Origin: Calliopsis andreniformis
Lineage: Eukaryota; Arthropoda; Insecta; Hymenoptera; Andrenidae
Assembly (NCBI RefSeq): GCF_051401765.1
Contig: NC_135069.1
Coordinates: 11,076,501-11,140,500 of the forward strand
DNA: 64,000 nt
Reading direction: 5' to 3'
Position numbers and translations under genes: made by a program
Part shown: piece by piece, positions 12,301-24,250 of the stretch
Layout of the letters: the number at the start of each line of letters is the position of its first letter
Numbering within the stretch: the first letter of the stretch is position 1
The notes under the pieces: model-generated
Told to the model about the DNA's origin: nothing
Seen by the model: only the letters and a program-made list of their open reading frames with translations
The model's database searches: none

Positions 12301-14729
12301 TTATCGCATTTCTCTTTATGCTGTAGCACGTGTTCATTAGCCGATTAAATGTTTTTAAAAAAGCTACCTTGTCACGTATGAGATATAAGAAATTTATCTA
12401 AAGGATCTTGGAATTTTATATTCTCTCTGAAATTCATATAATCGAGGTGTATGTGCAGAATTTAAATAATCAAGTCGAGTACGTGTCTGAGAATAGTGAG
12501 ATAATATGCGCAGGATGGAGCATTCAAAATGGTTTCGTTAAGAGGTTTATTAGTTTTGATGGTAGAAAAGAATGCATCAGATAAAAGTTAATTGGTTTGG
12601 TAAGAAACCTATTAAGGTTACTGAAATATGCTCTTTTAAATGAACTGATGTATTTGTCTATTAGTTAATAGAGATATTAAAATTTATGTAGTAACGTATG
12701 TCAGGTGTTTGAAGTAATATATATTTTAGTCGATGTGAGATAGTGCTTTTTCGACGATTTTGCTTATTCTTCTTGGAATTATTCTTATTTCTAGTTGACA
12801 ATCAAATAGTTGACAATGGAGGTAAGTACCTATACTAGATTTTAATTTATAGAAAAAAAATTATAGCTAGAACGTAATGGTTTAATTGAATTCTAGTTAA
12901 ATTACTGTTGAGTATCGTTTCAGTTATAGGAGCCTCCAAGAATAGCTATAAGAATAGCAATAAGAATAGCTATAACAGTAGCTATAAGAATCTATTAGCT
13001 ATTAAATGATTAGAAGTATTACAATTTAAATTAAATACAAACGATTTACAATGTTTAAAGACATTAAAACAATTCGCAGTTATAAAATTGCTAAGTGAAC
13101 CTAACTAGTTTCCTTTATAATTAGTGAAGCATAGAAGTATTTACAATGTTTGAAATTATTTACATATTTTATCACTCAATACTTTATTACTCACGTTTAT
13201 TATTATTATTTTACATTAACGCTGGTTAAATTTTCTAGTACAAGTTGTTTATCATTCTATCCCTTATATATGGCATGTGACCGAGTTGGTATGCTTGATG
13301 ATAAAAATGATCATTGCTGAATGAATGACTTCCGAGAGTGAGGTGCAAATGAAATGTACTTAGGTGAATACCGAAAAGTTTGGTGTGATTATTTAAATTG
13401 AATGTCGAGCGTCAGAGGTTTTGGAAAATGCCTGGCGCAGTTCAGGACCAAGGTGCAAGGCAAGAGTGTGTGATGATGGTGTGAATCTTTAACAGAATGA
13501 AGGGTGCATGGGTTTGGAGTCAGTTGTCGAATGGCTGCTGTCAAGTGTAGATCGTAGTCGAAATGTGTTGTGTCAACTGTCTTTACATATTAGATATCTT
13601 TTAACATTAAATCACTAAGCAGCTGTTTATTTCTTCTACATATAAAGTTTGAATTAATTTTAGATTAGTAAGCTGCATCAATTATCTAAATTTATTCGGC
13701 CAATACTATATCTTTGTTACAAAATAAATAACGATATTTTGTTACAAAATAGTAAGTGGACTTGGAATATTATGTTAACCTGATTAATTAAATCTACTTA
13801 TCTCTCGATAGGTTCATATAAACGAAGTTCTCCTGTAATCTCAAAAGCATTGTTTTTATGTTCTGTAAGTTAATTAGCTGCCATAAGTCGTGAGACTGTA
13901 ACGAATAAAGATTGTATTACATTCTAAATTCAATGTTTCTACCTTCTGCATTAAAAATAGTAACTTTGGACTATCAATTCATTTAAATGAGTTTCAATTA
14001 TACCTTATAACTTAAATGATGAACAAAGACTACCAAACAGAATTTTATAATACTAATTACTTCAAAACCATAATAAGTATTATTATTAATATTTAGTAAT
14101 AAAATATTTTACACCTGGTTCAGTAACAATTTAAGTGTATTTAACAAGTATTTCCATAATCAAGCATTTTATTTTAAACTGATTCTCTACTTCACCTAAA
14201 TTCAAGTCAATTTTAAAATAAAAATTGAAATACAATTTCTTTTGTATGTCAGGGTTTAACATGGCATCAATATGTGGATCATTAGCGACGGGTTCACTCA
14301 TATTTTATCAAATAAAATGATTCTATTAAACATTTAATCGTATTCCTTATATGTCCCTGTGAGGTTAGAGCACTATCCTGGTTGCTCCCATGTTTCCACT
14401 TTTGAATTCAGTATAGAAGATGGTGGACAGTAATGGGCTTTTGGCATCTATTACAGCAGGGTAGTTCCGTTTTCTTGAGTACATTCAAGCATACATATGC
14501 AATTTTCACTTTCTGTTATTTACAAAATCTACGTATTGTATTTCATTCGTTCCAACACTGTACACTGTCATTCAGAAGAGCATACACATTTTCCGCGAAA
14601 ATGGAATACATCTGCACCCGATGTATGTTACACCAGGTTATCACGCAAGCCAGCGTGCAATTTGCATTCGAAAAGTGTCTCCTAAACTTGAAGCATTTGC
14701 GAAAACATCTTTCTGTCACGAACTCTTAC
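12301..14729. other. AT-rich non-coding sequence
   Basis: A short degenerate tandem repeat lies at 12939-12991 (separate entry). Around 13325-13580 there is a GC-richer patch. The 104-codon plus-strand frame at 14433-14747 overlaps two other plus-strand frames and has no family signature. Confidence 0.55.
12939..12991 (+). repeat. Degenerate 12-bp tandem repeat
   Basis: About four copies of AATAGCTATAAG with variants (AATAGCAATAAG, GTAGCTATAAG). It is a simple microsatellite-like expansion. Confidence 0.7.
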
Positions 14730-15010
14730 CGAAACAGGTGCAGGTAGATTATAGGCTGCAGTGCGTGCGCGCACGAAGCGGAATTGCCAGGCGGTGGCCG
14801 CCCTCGCAGAGGATAGAAACACTTATTTTACTTACGAGTAGGATTCCGGGCTGTCAGGTACAGTACCGTGGTAAGAGCTGAAAAAGGAGAAGACGAAGGC
14901 GGAGGTGGTCTGGCTGTGCGTCGGGCACACCAGCCTGGAACTAGACTTCGGGTTGAGTGAACGGACGGCTCGGATGGATCACAAAACATCCATTATCTTT
15001 ACGCTTTAGC
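14730..15010. other. GC-rich island with a donor-like site
   Basis: GC-rich segment with a GTGGTAAGAG donor-like word at about 14870. It could include an untranslated first exon, but no acceptor partner, start signal or reading frame supports that over a regulatory island. Confidence 0.25.
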
Positions 15011-15234
15011 GCAATCGACCGCGTCTTGTCTTGTATGAGATTCCTATCTGGGAACGTGTCTGACTGACAGACTCTTCTCTTATATCAGAAGACTCCATGG
15101 TTTCCTGTATTTCCGAGTTCCTATCAATTTCCCGATTTATCAACTACTATAGCTTTGGATTATTGAATTATTGAACTATCTCCTTCTTGGAGTGAGACTG
15201 TGATTTTGCTTTTAAGGCTCATTTAGATTGGTTA

Positions 15235-15550
15235 GGTTGCTTGAATGCAAGCCACTTGTATTTAAGTAGCTTGATATCAAGCCTATGTTGACACAGGTTA
15301 AGTTACCTCAGAGGTTCCTTCAGATCAGTCAAGTTCATTCAATTCAAGCTACTTGAACACAAATTTGTGTTCACAGAAGTCAAGTTACTTGAATGAATGT
15401 GTGGTAGTACACATTAATCAGTTTATACTTCAAACCAAGCTTGAAAATATATTTCAAATCAACTGAATAGCAGATTCACATTGTTCAAGTTGATCAAAAT
15501 TACTTGCCTTCAAGCTGCTTAAATTCAAGTAACTTGTCTAATGTGAACAA
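15235..15550. repeat. Foldback block dense in CAAG/CTTG words
   Basis: Many copies of CAAGTTACTTGAA-like words occur in both orientations. The outer arms (about 15252-15280 and 15508-15536) are imperfect inverted repeats of about 29 nt sharing CAAGCTRCTTAAAT. The centre holds a perfect 20-nt palindrome, TGAACACAAATTTGTGTTCA (15354-15373). This looks like an eroded foldback element, though such a cluster could also act as a multi-site regulatory block. Confidence 0.6.
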
Positions 15551-15945
15551 GTGATATGACGATTTCTTCATGGTGATTTTTGATGTTTTGGATGCTGATT
15601 TGTGACAAGATATGCAAATAGACTCTATATAACACCTTGTGATATTGTTGTAACACGGTTGAAAAATAGAACACACTTTTTAACTTTAATGACGTCGATT
15701 AATAAGGTTTCAATTATTCACTGTCTTCCTTATTTAGAATTACTGTTATTCGGAGTAAAGACTAGAAGAGTACAACAGAACATTGAATCAGACATTTAGT
15801 ATAAATTAATTACCGGAAATGATACAATTTAATAAAAGAGAATAAAAATAAAAATAAATAAAAGAGAAACTGATCAGATAAAATGACGCTAGTGATATAA
15901 AATACCTATGTGGAACAATTTTCATTACAGTCTAGTAGAAAAAAA
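15551..15945. other. AT-rich non-coding sequence
   Basis: An A-rich run at about 15830-15865 is the only feature. The 65-codon frame at 15602-15799 is not supported as a gene. Confidence 0.55.
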
Positions 15946-16487
15946 CCTTAGACCATATATGCTACTAGATACGACATGTGCATAAAAAATCTACGAACTC
16001 GGTTAAGCAAAGATAACTGCCCAAGTGTGACGTCACAGTGGGCAAAAGATAATCATTCAAAATGGCTGATTCTGTATCAGACGCTGAGACGCTATTGGGT
16101 GCTAGATTGGGTGATCCTTACAATCTACGTTAAGCTTGAGCAGCTTGTGTGAATCTAGTTTTGAAATAATTATTAATAATAGTGGAAACCTGTTATTTTA
16201 AAAACTACAAAGAAAATCAACAGAGTGGTGCGAACATATGCATATTACATGTTTAATCAATTCAATATGGTTTCTGAAAATTAAACATTTTCATATTCTC
16301 ATTAACGTCGAACAGTGAAACAGTTTAATACATTTGAAACATCGATGTGTCACTCTTTCAAAGTTGCAGATATGTTATACTAGCATAGCTTATACACTTT
16401 AACCGAGTGTGACGTCATGTAGATGATTTTATCTTTATCTGAAGGAAGTTATCTGAAGCCGTGTCTATAAGTATATATGGTTTAAGG
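15946..16487. mobile_element. TIR element, about 540 bp, non-autonomous
   Basis: The left end CCTTAGACCATATATGCT (15946 onward) and the reverse complement of the right end, CCTTAAACCATATATACT (ending 16487), match at about 22 of the first 26 positions. Subterminal copies of GTGTGACGTCA occur inside both ends (near 16026 and 16408), each near a CTCGGTTAA word in mirrored orientation. The flanks both carry AAAAAA, possibly a target duplication but also simple sequence. No transposase. Superfamily not recognised. Confidence 0.7.
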
Positions 16488-17759
16488 AAAAAACGATGAC
16501 AGCTTTCTTCTGTTGTAATAAATTTATAACAGACGTATAACTGCGTTAGAGTGAGTGTCTAACTATAGTCGTTTAGATGTCCCCTGTCGTACTTGAAACT
16601 CGATACCTTTGTTACTCTGCATAAAGTCTCTTTATAAAGACAGTCTGTGGTTCCTACGTATCTTCATTACGATTATCAACGCTCTCCTTACTCAGATTTA
16701 CATCTTTTGCGTTCTGTTTTTCTTATATTGTTCTAGAAACGTCATTTTAATACTGTTCATATATTTTAACTTCTTTTTTAAATCAGGTAATTAATGAAAC
16801 ATTAATTATTACGTCTTCTGTATTTAGCGTAATGGTTTATTTTCTTTTCTATCGACATAATCAGTTATATTTATCTGTAGTGAGACAAACAATGGTTTGA
16901 AAGGAAGTTTATAATCCATATTTTTTAATAAGATTTTATGGAACTAATAATGATTAAGTGTATTATAATAAAAATAAAAAGATTTAAGATTAAAAGAATT
17001 TTGTAAATTTGTAAATTAATTATGTATAACTGATAAAAAAGTAGCTGTAAGGTTGAATATGTAAACAAAAGGTGATATAGTTTTTATGAATAAGTCTTAA
17101 AATATTTTTCTAAAAGTAAAAGTGATAAAAGTAATAAAATTAATCTGCTCAGAGATTGAATGAAAATTCATGAGTAATTAATATTGTTATCGAAGTAATA
17201 TTATGTAAAATGCAAAAATTGTCGCTAACAAGCAAAGTCACTTAGATGATAAATTAGTTTAAAAAATAATTGAGAGTAACATTACTCTACTTCCTAATAC
17301 CTGAATCGATTGTTATTCGATATAGGCTACCAAAATGGTATTTTTTATTTTTTTAATTTTTTCTAGATACATGTGAGTAAAATAAGTAGAATAGAGAAAG
17401 CAACTTGGGTCTCGATTTCAATGGCGCGTGTTAAATACGTTAATTCGACGACTTACAAAAGCGTAAACTAACAATAATATATTCAAATCTTTCAATCGTA
17501 ACAATGATTCACTGAACAACAGTGATAGTGAACGAAACAAATTGTTTAAATCCAGACCTACCTATTTATCGAATTTTCAAACTTGATTTTCACCTAAACA
17601 GAGTCCCAGATAAAAAAGCTTCATTATATATGTCCACCTTATTTTTACGTATGGTGAAGAGTCACTTCCTTTTTATTTGCACCGCGATTTCGCAAACACC
17701 CTGTACACTTCGTTACATCTCAGCAGCAGGTAGGATCTTAGCAATGGCTAAGGAAGTGT
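16488..17759. other. AT-rich non-coding sequence
   Basis: No exon, RNA or repeat recognised. The 61- and 79-codon frames in this stretch have no family signature. Confidence 0.55.
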
Positions 17760-19520
17760 GAACCAACGTGCACGCATCTCATCATCCTCATTCCCAGGAG
17801 CAACGCAGCCCCCTCTGATTCAATAAATCCCAGAATAATAGAAACGCTTGACAGAGCAGAGTCGATATCCTTCCTGGTGCCGCAGGAAATGATCGTGGAG
17901 TGTCGGTAGGCTTCGAAGTCGGTCATCATCGGCGGTGAATCCAGTTACTTCTCGGTCAGCTCCAACCGGCAATCGATTCGTCTCCGTCGGGCATAACTGA
18001 TCTGCCAATACCGGCCTTTCCCGCGTTTAGGCATATCCATTTTCGATGTGATTTCATCTATACACACCTAGCCAGGTAATAGACGTAACATTATCCCTCG
18101 GTATCTCTTTGTTTGTGAATAAGACGTTTCTCGATGGACCATCGATACTCTTTACAGTTGCTCCTCCATTCTCCTCCTTTCCCTCTTCATTACTGATTGC
18201 TTACGTTCTAGTCCATAAATCTTTGGCTATAAGGCAAAACGAAAAAAAAACATCGAGTTTAGGCCTTAATTGAGATCTAGGATATAGAATTTATATTTGT
18301 AGAAAGAAGGAACGGCGTTAAATGAATTTTTTATTTAAAAATAAGGATTCAGAAAGGCACGAGTCCATGAGATGGTATTGAAGTTGAAAACTTTCAAATA
18401 AAAACACGCGAATTAAATCGTTTTGCTTTACAATCACAGAGATATTGATTCTAGTGGGGATTCGTTTTAATTATATTGCGAATTCGTTTTAAAATGGATG
18501 AACTTCGTCACGATATAATCTATTTACCGTGATCGTCACACAGGAAAAGTGAAATTTCACAGACCACGCGTGAACTTAGTCCGAAGATTCGGTCTAATTC
18601 GTAATCCTGCCTATTTAGAACACACACAGTTCCTTAATTCGCTACGTTCCATTTTCGTTCCAGTGTTACTCAAAATCTCACGGAACGGGCATTCATTTCG
18701 TCACGATTTAACGCAATTTTCTTTAACCGTTACATAAAGAATGGAAATTTAACTGATCCACCTAGGGAACTAGTCTGTAGCCTCGCTCGAAATTCATACG
18801 ATTCTGCGATGTCGGTGTTTTCCTTTGTTCTTTAAGTGGTCATGCTCAATCAAGAGTCCGAAAGAAACGTGACCTTTAGTATTTTTGTTTTCAAAAACTT
18901 TAAGACATTTTTTTAAAAAGGTTAAATTATTCGAACAGACCTATTTTGAAGACTCCATAATATTAATAAATGGGATGGATATGGTCACATCTTGTAGGTC
19001 CTCTAAAAAGACTGTCTTAAATTATTATTTTCATACTCTATAAAGTGAATGGTTTTCATTCTTTACTTATAATTAATATTCTGCACACGTACCTACAGGA
19101 AATGTCACAATCTAAAAGCTAATTTTCCTGAATTTTCTGATTGTGTGTGACTCCTTAATTAATCAGTTTCCGCGACAACAGGAGACGCGGGCATAGATAG
19201 TTCGATATTAATTTGCTTGGCGGAGGAGAGGTCGGGTAAGAGAGGTGAGAAAACCTTCCGATGGCGAAGTGGTGGAAGGACACAAAAAGCGACTGAGGCC
19301 AGCGGTGGACGACTTTCCCATGAAGCCAGGGTGGAGGATGCGGGGCAGGATGTGCCAGGACCAATCAATTGTATACGCCGGTCTCCTTCTTCTTTCCCTC
19401 ACCACTTCGCTTTCCTATTTTTTCCTTCTTTTTCTTTCTATTCTTTCACGGCTTGAGCCTTTCGACATCGGCGTTTAGAGTCGATCAAGAAATTTTCGCG
19501 AGGGAAGAAAAACCCTGATG
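17760..19520. other. Series of GC-richer patches in AT-rich DNA
   Basis: Patches at about 17760-18030, 18540-18800 and 19180-19520 have raised GC. The last has a purine-rich plus strand (about 19218-19365) followed by a pyrimidine-rich tract (about 19381-19450). Overlapping frames on both strands at 19155-19478 are typical of low-complexity composition and are not called as genes. Confidence 0.4.
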
Positions 19521-20601
19521 AGAATATCGTTTTTCGAATGCAGTGGCCAGGAATAAGTTTCACACAATCGGTCTGTTCTACTATTCTCTGGTAAACGTTC
19601 GTAGCATGAGAAAGTGTAGGTGGATGAAACGAAGCGCATTATGTAAGACGGATGCAATAAAAAGCGAGATGCCAAGGAATTTATCAACAGAAATATCATT
19701 TCGAGAGATCGGTTTTATGGAAGAGGTTGTACTGAGAATAGAGCGTGTAAATAGAGAACCGAAGGGATTGCATTTGTTCTTAAAATACATTGTACACATT
19801 GCCTAATAATACCCTGATTTACTATCACAAATAATTCTTCAGCGTAGCGAATAGGATTAGCTGAGCGAAATCTACGATTGGTTTTGTGCGTTTGTAACTA
19901 CGCACCATTAGCTAAACTAGTAAAGCAGCTTTGATACCAGTACAATTGGCATTGTTATTGATATTATTTCTTAATGAAGCAAATACTTTGCAAAACGAAA
20001 CATATAATAAACAGTAGGATACACAGACTACAAAAAAGAAATTTTACAAACGTAAAAATTCTAACAATTATCAAAACGTACTGAAAAATACATATTTAAG
20101 CTGCAGATGTGGATGACAAACTACAGTTAAGTTTTCAATGAACACTTAACTGAAAAAAATGTTAACTGACGGATGTATTCGGCAGACCTAATATGTATCT
20201 ATGTTAAAGTTGAAAAGCTTGATAATGTCTGAGAGCATTACATGACCTAAGACAACTTCCTTTACAGATTAAAATTTACGTTTTATTTGAGGTAGCTTTC
20301 TTTAGAATAAATGTATTACTGAGATAAAACAAATTTGGTATGTTTGAACATAACTTAGCAATACCACATATTTTGTATTAAAAATACAAAACAAACTGGA
20401 AAAGGGCTTTGGGTACAGCACGTTTTTCGAGTTCGCACAAGAAGTTATGTTTAAGGAGGTATGTAATTCTATTTACGAATTGGTAGCCAAAAATTAAAGG
20501 GAATAAGAATTTGGAACATACTAAAATTGAATATTCGACGATTAAAATATCCAAGTTAAAATATAATCTGAAATCTTGATCATTAGAATGTTGGATAACT
20601 T
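19521..20601. other. AT-rich non-coding sequence
   Basis: Nothing beyond unsupported frames on both strands at 19475-19806. Confidence 0.55.
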
Positions 20602-20850
20602 GAGTATCCGAGAGTCTGAGAGTCTGAGAGTTTGGGAGTCTGGGAGTCTGGGAGTCTGGCAGTCTGGGAGTCTGGGAGTCTGGGAGTCTGGGAATCTGGG
20701 AATCTGTGAGTGTAAGAGTCTTGGAGTCTTGGAGTCTTGGAGTCTTGGAGTCTTGTAGTCTTGGAGTCTTGGACTCTTGGAGTCTTGGAGTTTGGAAGTC
20801 TGGGAGTCTGAGAGTCTGAGAGTCTGGGAGTCTAGAAATCTGGAAATCTA
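20602..20850 (+). repeat. 8-bp minisatellite, about 31 units
   Basis: Tandem array of GAGTCTGG and variants (GAGTCTTG, GAGTCTGA, GAATCTGG). Variants are grouped: TGG-type units, then a central block of TTG-type units (about 20713-20790), then TGG/TGA types again and degenerate ends. The 60-codon frame across it is a by-product of a unit without stop codons. Confidence 0.95.
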
Positions 20851-21059
20851 AAAATATGATTGCTCAAAAATTGTATCTTTAAAAATAAAAAAGTCGCTGG
20901 CGTTGAGAAAACGAAAATAATTGTCGAGAATAGCGTGCATAATAGCACTAACTCAAGGTGAAAGTCAGCTATAATCGAATAGTTCTGTACTCCATTAAGC
21001 AAGACTAGTAAGCAAATGGCTGCGTTAGGCAACATATTGTCCCCATAACGAATGTTACG

Positions 21060-21500
21060 TTTGGAGTCCAGCAAAAATGAGGACCTCAATCGAAAGTGCT
21101 GCGTATGGCGGTCACGCGATCCGTCGTCCAGTTTCCCAGTTCGAGGATCGTGAAAGTGTATGAAACTCCGCTGCAGATTCACCGCGCTGGTTATCGGCCC
21201 GATATCGACAAAAATGCAAGGTGGCACGCGGCCTGGACCTTCACTGAGCGTACAAGCGGCCACGCGGTAGGGTGGGCGGACTAGCAACTAGAAGGCAACT
21301 GAACTGGACTGGACTGGCAAGGTACAACGCAGCCCGCGCCTCGTACGAGGCGATCTTTCAGGCGCCACGCAACACGAATGTCGGAAGAGAGGCTGCCCCT
21401 TCACCCGCGGTCCTCGTTACGTGAATCGTCAGCTGATACGAGACTTCTGCGGGTAATCCTCAACGTGCATGTGCCGTGATAACAACTCGACTAAATGACG
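21060..21500. other. GC-rich island, candidate regulatory or first-exon DNA
   Basis: One of the most GC-rich blocks in the window. It includes a 5-bp repeat run (ACTGG, about 21303-21318) followed by GGCAAGGTACAAC, a possible splice donor at about 21321. Frames are open on both strands (62 codons plus, 151 codons minus), neither with a family signature. An untranslated exon is possible but unproven. Confidence 0.3.
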
Positions 21501-22001
21501 GGCTTATGCGATACACTCAAGATACTACGGCGTTCAATGATTTATACAGAGGCGAGTCATGCGACTACAGAATTTTCTCAGTTTTTATGGGGTGGATTTC
21601 TGTATAGCACAGTAGAGTATGTTTTCACTATGAACAAGCAACTCCATTTATTGGTAAAGAATAGATAGGGTATGACTGTTAACACGGTGAGTACTGTAAC
21701 AGAGTTTGAGGTAGTGGATGAAAACCCGAAAACTAATCTTTAAGAAATGAAATAATGTGAATGTTTCATTGTCAGTAGCTGATCTGTTATCGGAACACTA
21801 ATTTTAAGCTGAAAGTCTAATGTAATTAAAAACAAACACTGATGTTATAAAATAGTGTATTTAGTTACTGGACTTTATAATTTAAGTATCGAAATACGTG
21901 GTTCTAGGATGGTCACTAACTGGGATGTTTATTGTATCGTTTGTATAGTAAGATAGGGTAAGATACTTACTTTAATATGTTTGAGAACAAAAAGATAATA
22001 A
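21501..22001. other. AT-rich non-coding sequence
   Basis: No exon or repeat recognised. Confidence 0.55.
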
Positions 22002-22074
22002 ACCCTTTGCACTCCGTTGTCCCTTCTAAGGGGACAAAATGAATGGAAAATAAGAACCTCGGAGTGCAAACATG
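22002..22074. mobile_element. Ultra-short piggyBac-like MITE
   Basis: The left end reads ACCCTTTGCACTCCG and the right end CGGAGTGCAAACATG followed by TTAA (22075-22078). The 11-nt core TTTGCACTCCG is a perfect inverted repeat. The centre forms a hairpin (TTGTCCC paired with GGGGACAA, 22017-22037). Ends of the CCCTTTGCACTC type next to TTAA are typical of piggyBac-like elements. The left TTAA appears mutated to ATAA. Confidence 0.55.
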
Positions 22075-22078
22075 TTAA

Positions 22079-24017
22079 ATTTTAATTTGTGGAGTGAACC
22101 TATTCATTCGACAAAAATTCCACTAGTGACATAGATCGTAGCAGCCGATGGACTATGTGACACTCAAAGGCTTAACGTATTGAATTCTTCTTTGTTTATT
22201 TATATTTATTGGATAATTATTTATGTATATTTTCTCATTTATTTTTTAGGATACTACACGCTTACAATTAAATAGTTGCTACAATTTTTATTGCGTAATA
22301 TAAAAGTAGAAATGATTTTAGCCTTCTCAATCTGCATCCATTCCAATATTAAAAAAGGCACTAATCCCTTTTTCTGTATAATTATTTTTTTCGGATTGAT
22401 GTAAAATGTGTACATACGCCAGCATTATTTCTATTTCAAATAATCCCAAACGCAAGTTCAGTTGAATTAAAATTTTTCTTAGTTGAATAGGCAAGAAACT
22501 CCAAAAAACTGCAATTCTCGCTTAAAGTTAATATTTTCCTCGGTTTTAAACCTCGTCGACTAATGTACTCCACAGCTAAGGCGACACGTATTCAGTTCGC
22601 AATGGAGAGTACTGCTTAACGAAAAATTATGCCATTGGACAGGGGGGTATCGAAACGAATCGCGTCGCCTTAGCTGTCTCGTTTCTCTCGAGCAAAGCAT
22701 ACGTAGTTCGACTTACGAGCCAGAGCCAGGATAGATGCGACGATCGTGCGTGAAGATAGAAAAGTTGTAAAGCTGGTCCAGAGTCTTAGAGCGGGTCGAT
22801 TCGTTGCGTGCAGAAACGAGCGGCTAGCATTAGAATATTTCAATCTCTATCGAATGCTCTATGTTATTCATATCTCGCGGCAAACATGTGGGCTACGGTT
22901 CAATAATAATTTTCATAACGTTCAGATGTCGCTGCATGGAAATTAAACAAGTGCTCATTGCGAGCTTTATATGGAAAAGTCGCTTACCTGAAATAACGTG
23001 AAGAAATTATAATAGATAACTCAATTTCAATTGCATCAATTATGAAGATCTATAAGCTTCAAATTTTTTACAGAAGTCAAATTTTTTAAATAATATCTCA
23101 AAGTTTAATTGTAAGAACGTATTCTACCTCTGCGAAAAGGCTGTTACAAATCAAAAATATAAAACTCTTTTATTACTTCTATTTGAATTTCTATATTACC
23201 TAAGAGTTACTTAAAAATCGATCTATTTCTGAAAATTAAAAACGACGCATATATTAGAAGACACTCAACATAACTAAATAAAAATTGAAACTTTATATAG
23301 GAAGTATAGAATATATTTATTTTGGTACTGTTGGAGAACAATTTCGACAGCTGAGCTATTTTTCTAGAAGAACAAGGAAACAGATATTTCTAAAAAGAAA
23401 TCGGGCTCAACTCGAGCTTAGCACTCCGTCACGGTGATGTAGTTTTCGTGACACGAATTTTTGTTGCATTTCTACTGTTTTGCTTAGATTAACGGTAACA
23501 CTACGGTACAAATTCATTGTAGTCGGTTAGATTTCGATCGGGAGAATACAATGCCCCGATCGCTCGGAATCACATGGATAATCGGCAGATTATACACATG
23601 GCTAACTGTAACACCACTTCCTACTGTCCTTTTATTCGAAAAAGGACTGTTCATATCTAACTTCCCTTACTCACCTTCGCCTGTACATATAAATAGATTT
23701 TGACATCATATTAAAGTTAAATGCAAACAAATTTTGATTATTAATTTACTTAACATGGTATTTAATTCTTGAAGTATAAATTTTATTTTGAAATTAAAAT
23801 TTCTCATGTCAAAATTATTTTGTGGTCGCTGACTTTATTAATGAAAAACAACTATGCTTCAGAAGTACCAAGAAATAGGTTAGGATTGAAGGAGTGGTTG
23901 GGGCTTCAGCTTAGGCTTCTCAAAATTTTAATTCGGCCCTGTCAAGAAGTGAGGGAAAAAAATATGTATTATTTATATACGAGGAAATGCACTTTCATTG
24001 ATTTCACAACATTTAGA
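22079..24017. other. AT-rich DNA with two GC-richer patches
   Basis: Patches at about 22540-22820 and 23400-23600 have raised CG. The remainder is AT-rich. No exon was recognised. Confidence 0.5.
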
Positions 24018-24250
24018 GAATGGTCACGCTCAACCATCACCACTGATCATCAGCCACCGAGCAAATTTCAAATATAGACATTACAGGTTCAGTACAGAAA
24101 TTATATCTAAGAAATAACTTCGAGTTAGATAATGTGCAAGTAACATTATTATTTCTCAGATATAATTACTATCTTGAACCTGTTATTTCTATGTCTGAAA
24201 TTTCGTCAGTGGCTGTCGATCGATGATGGTGGTTAATCGTGTGACTGCTT
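24018..24250. mobile_element. Long imperfect foldback, about 230 bp
   Basis: The left arm (about 24021-24118) and right arm (about 24148-24246) are imperfect reverse complements over nearly 100 nt. Shared landmarks are ATCACC/GGTGGT, CAGCCAC/GTGGCTG, AAATTTCA/TGAAATTT, ACAGGTTCA/TGAACCTGT and TTATATCT/AGATATAA. The spacer is about 30 nt. It is either a MITE or a long hairpin locus that would make double-stranded RNA if transcribed. Confidence 0.75.

Noticed and set aside
14433..14881. Three overlapping plus-strand frames of 62-104 codons
   Set aside because: Mutually overlapping frames with no conserved motif; typical of chance.
20832..21287. 151-codon minus-strand open frame, the longest in the window
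   Set aside because: It runs from a GC-rich island into the 8-bp minisatellite, has no recognisable domain, no splice context, and overlaps an open plus-strand frame.
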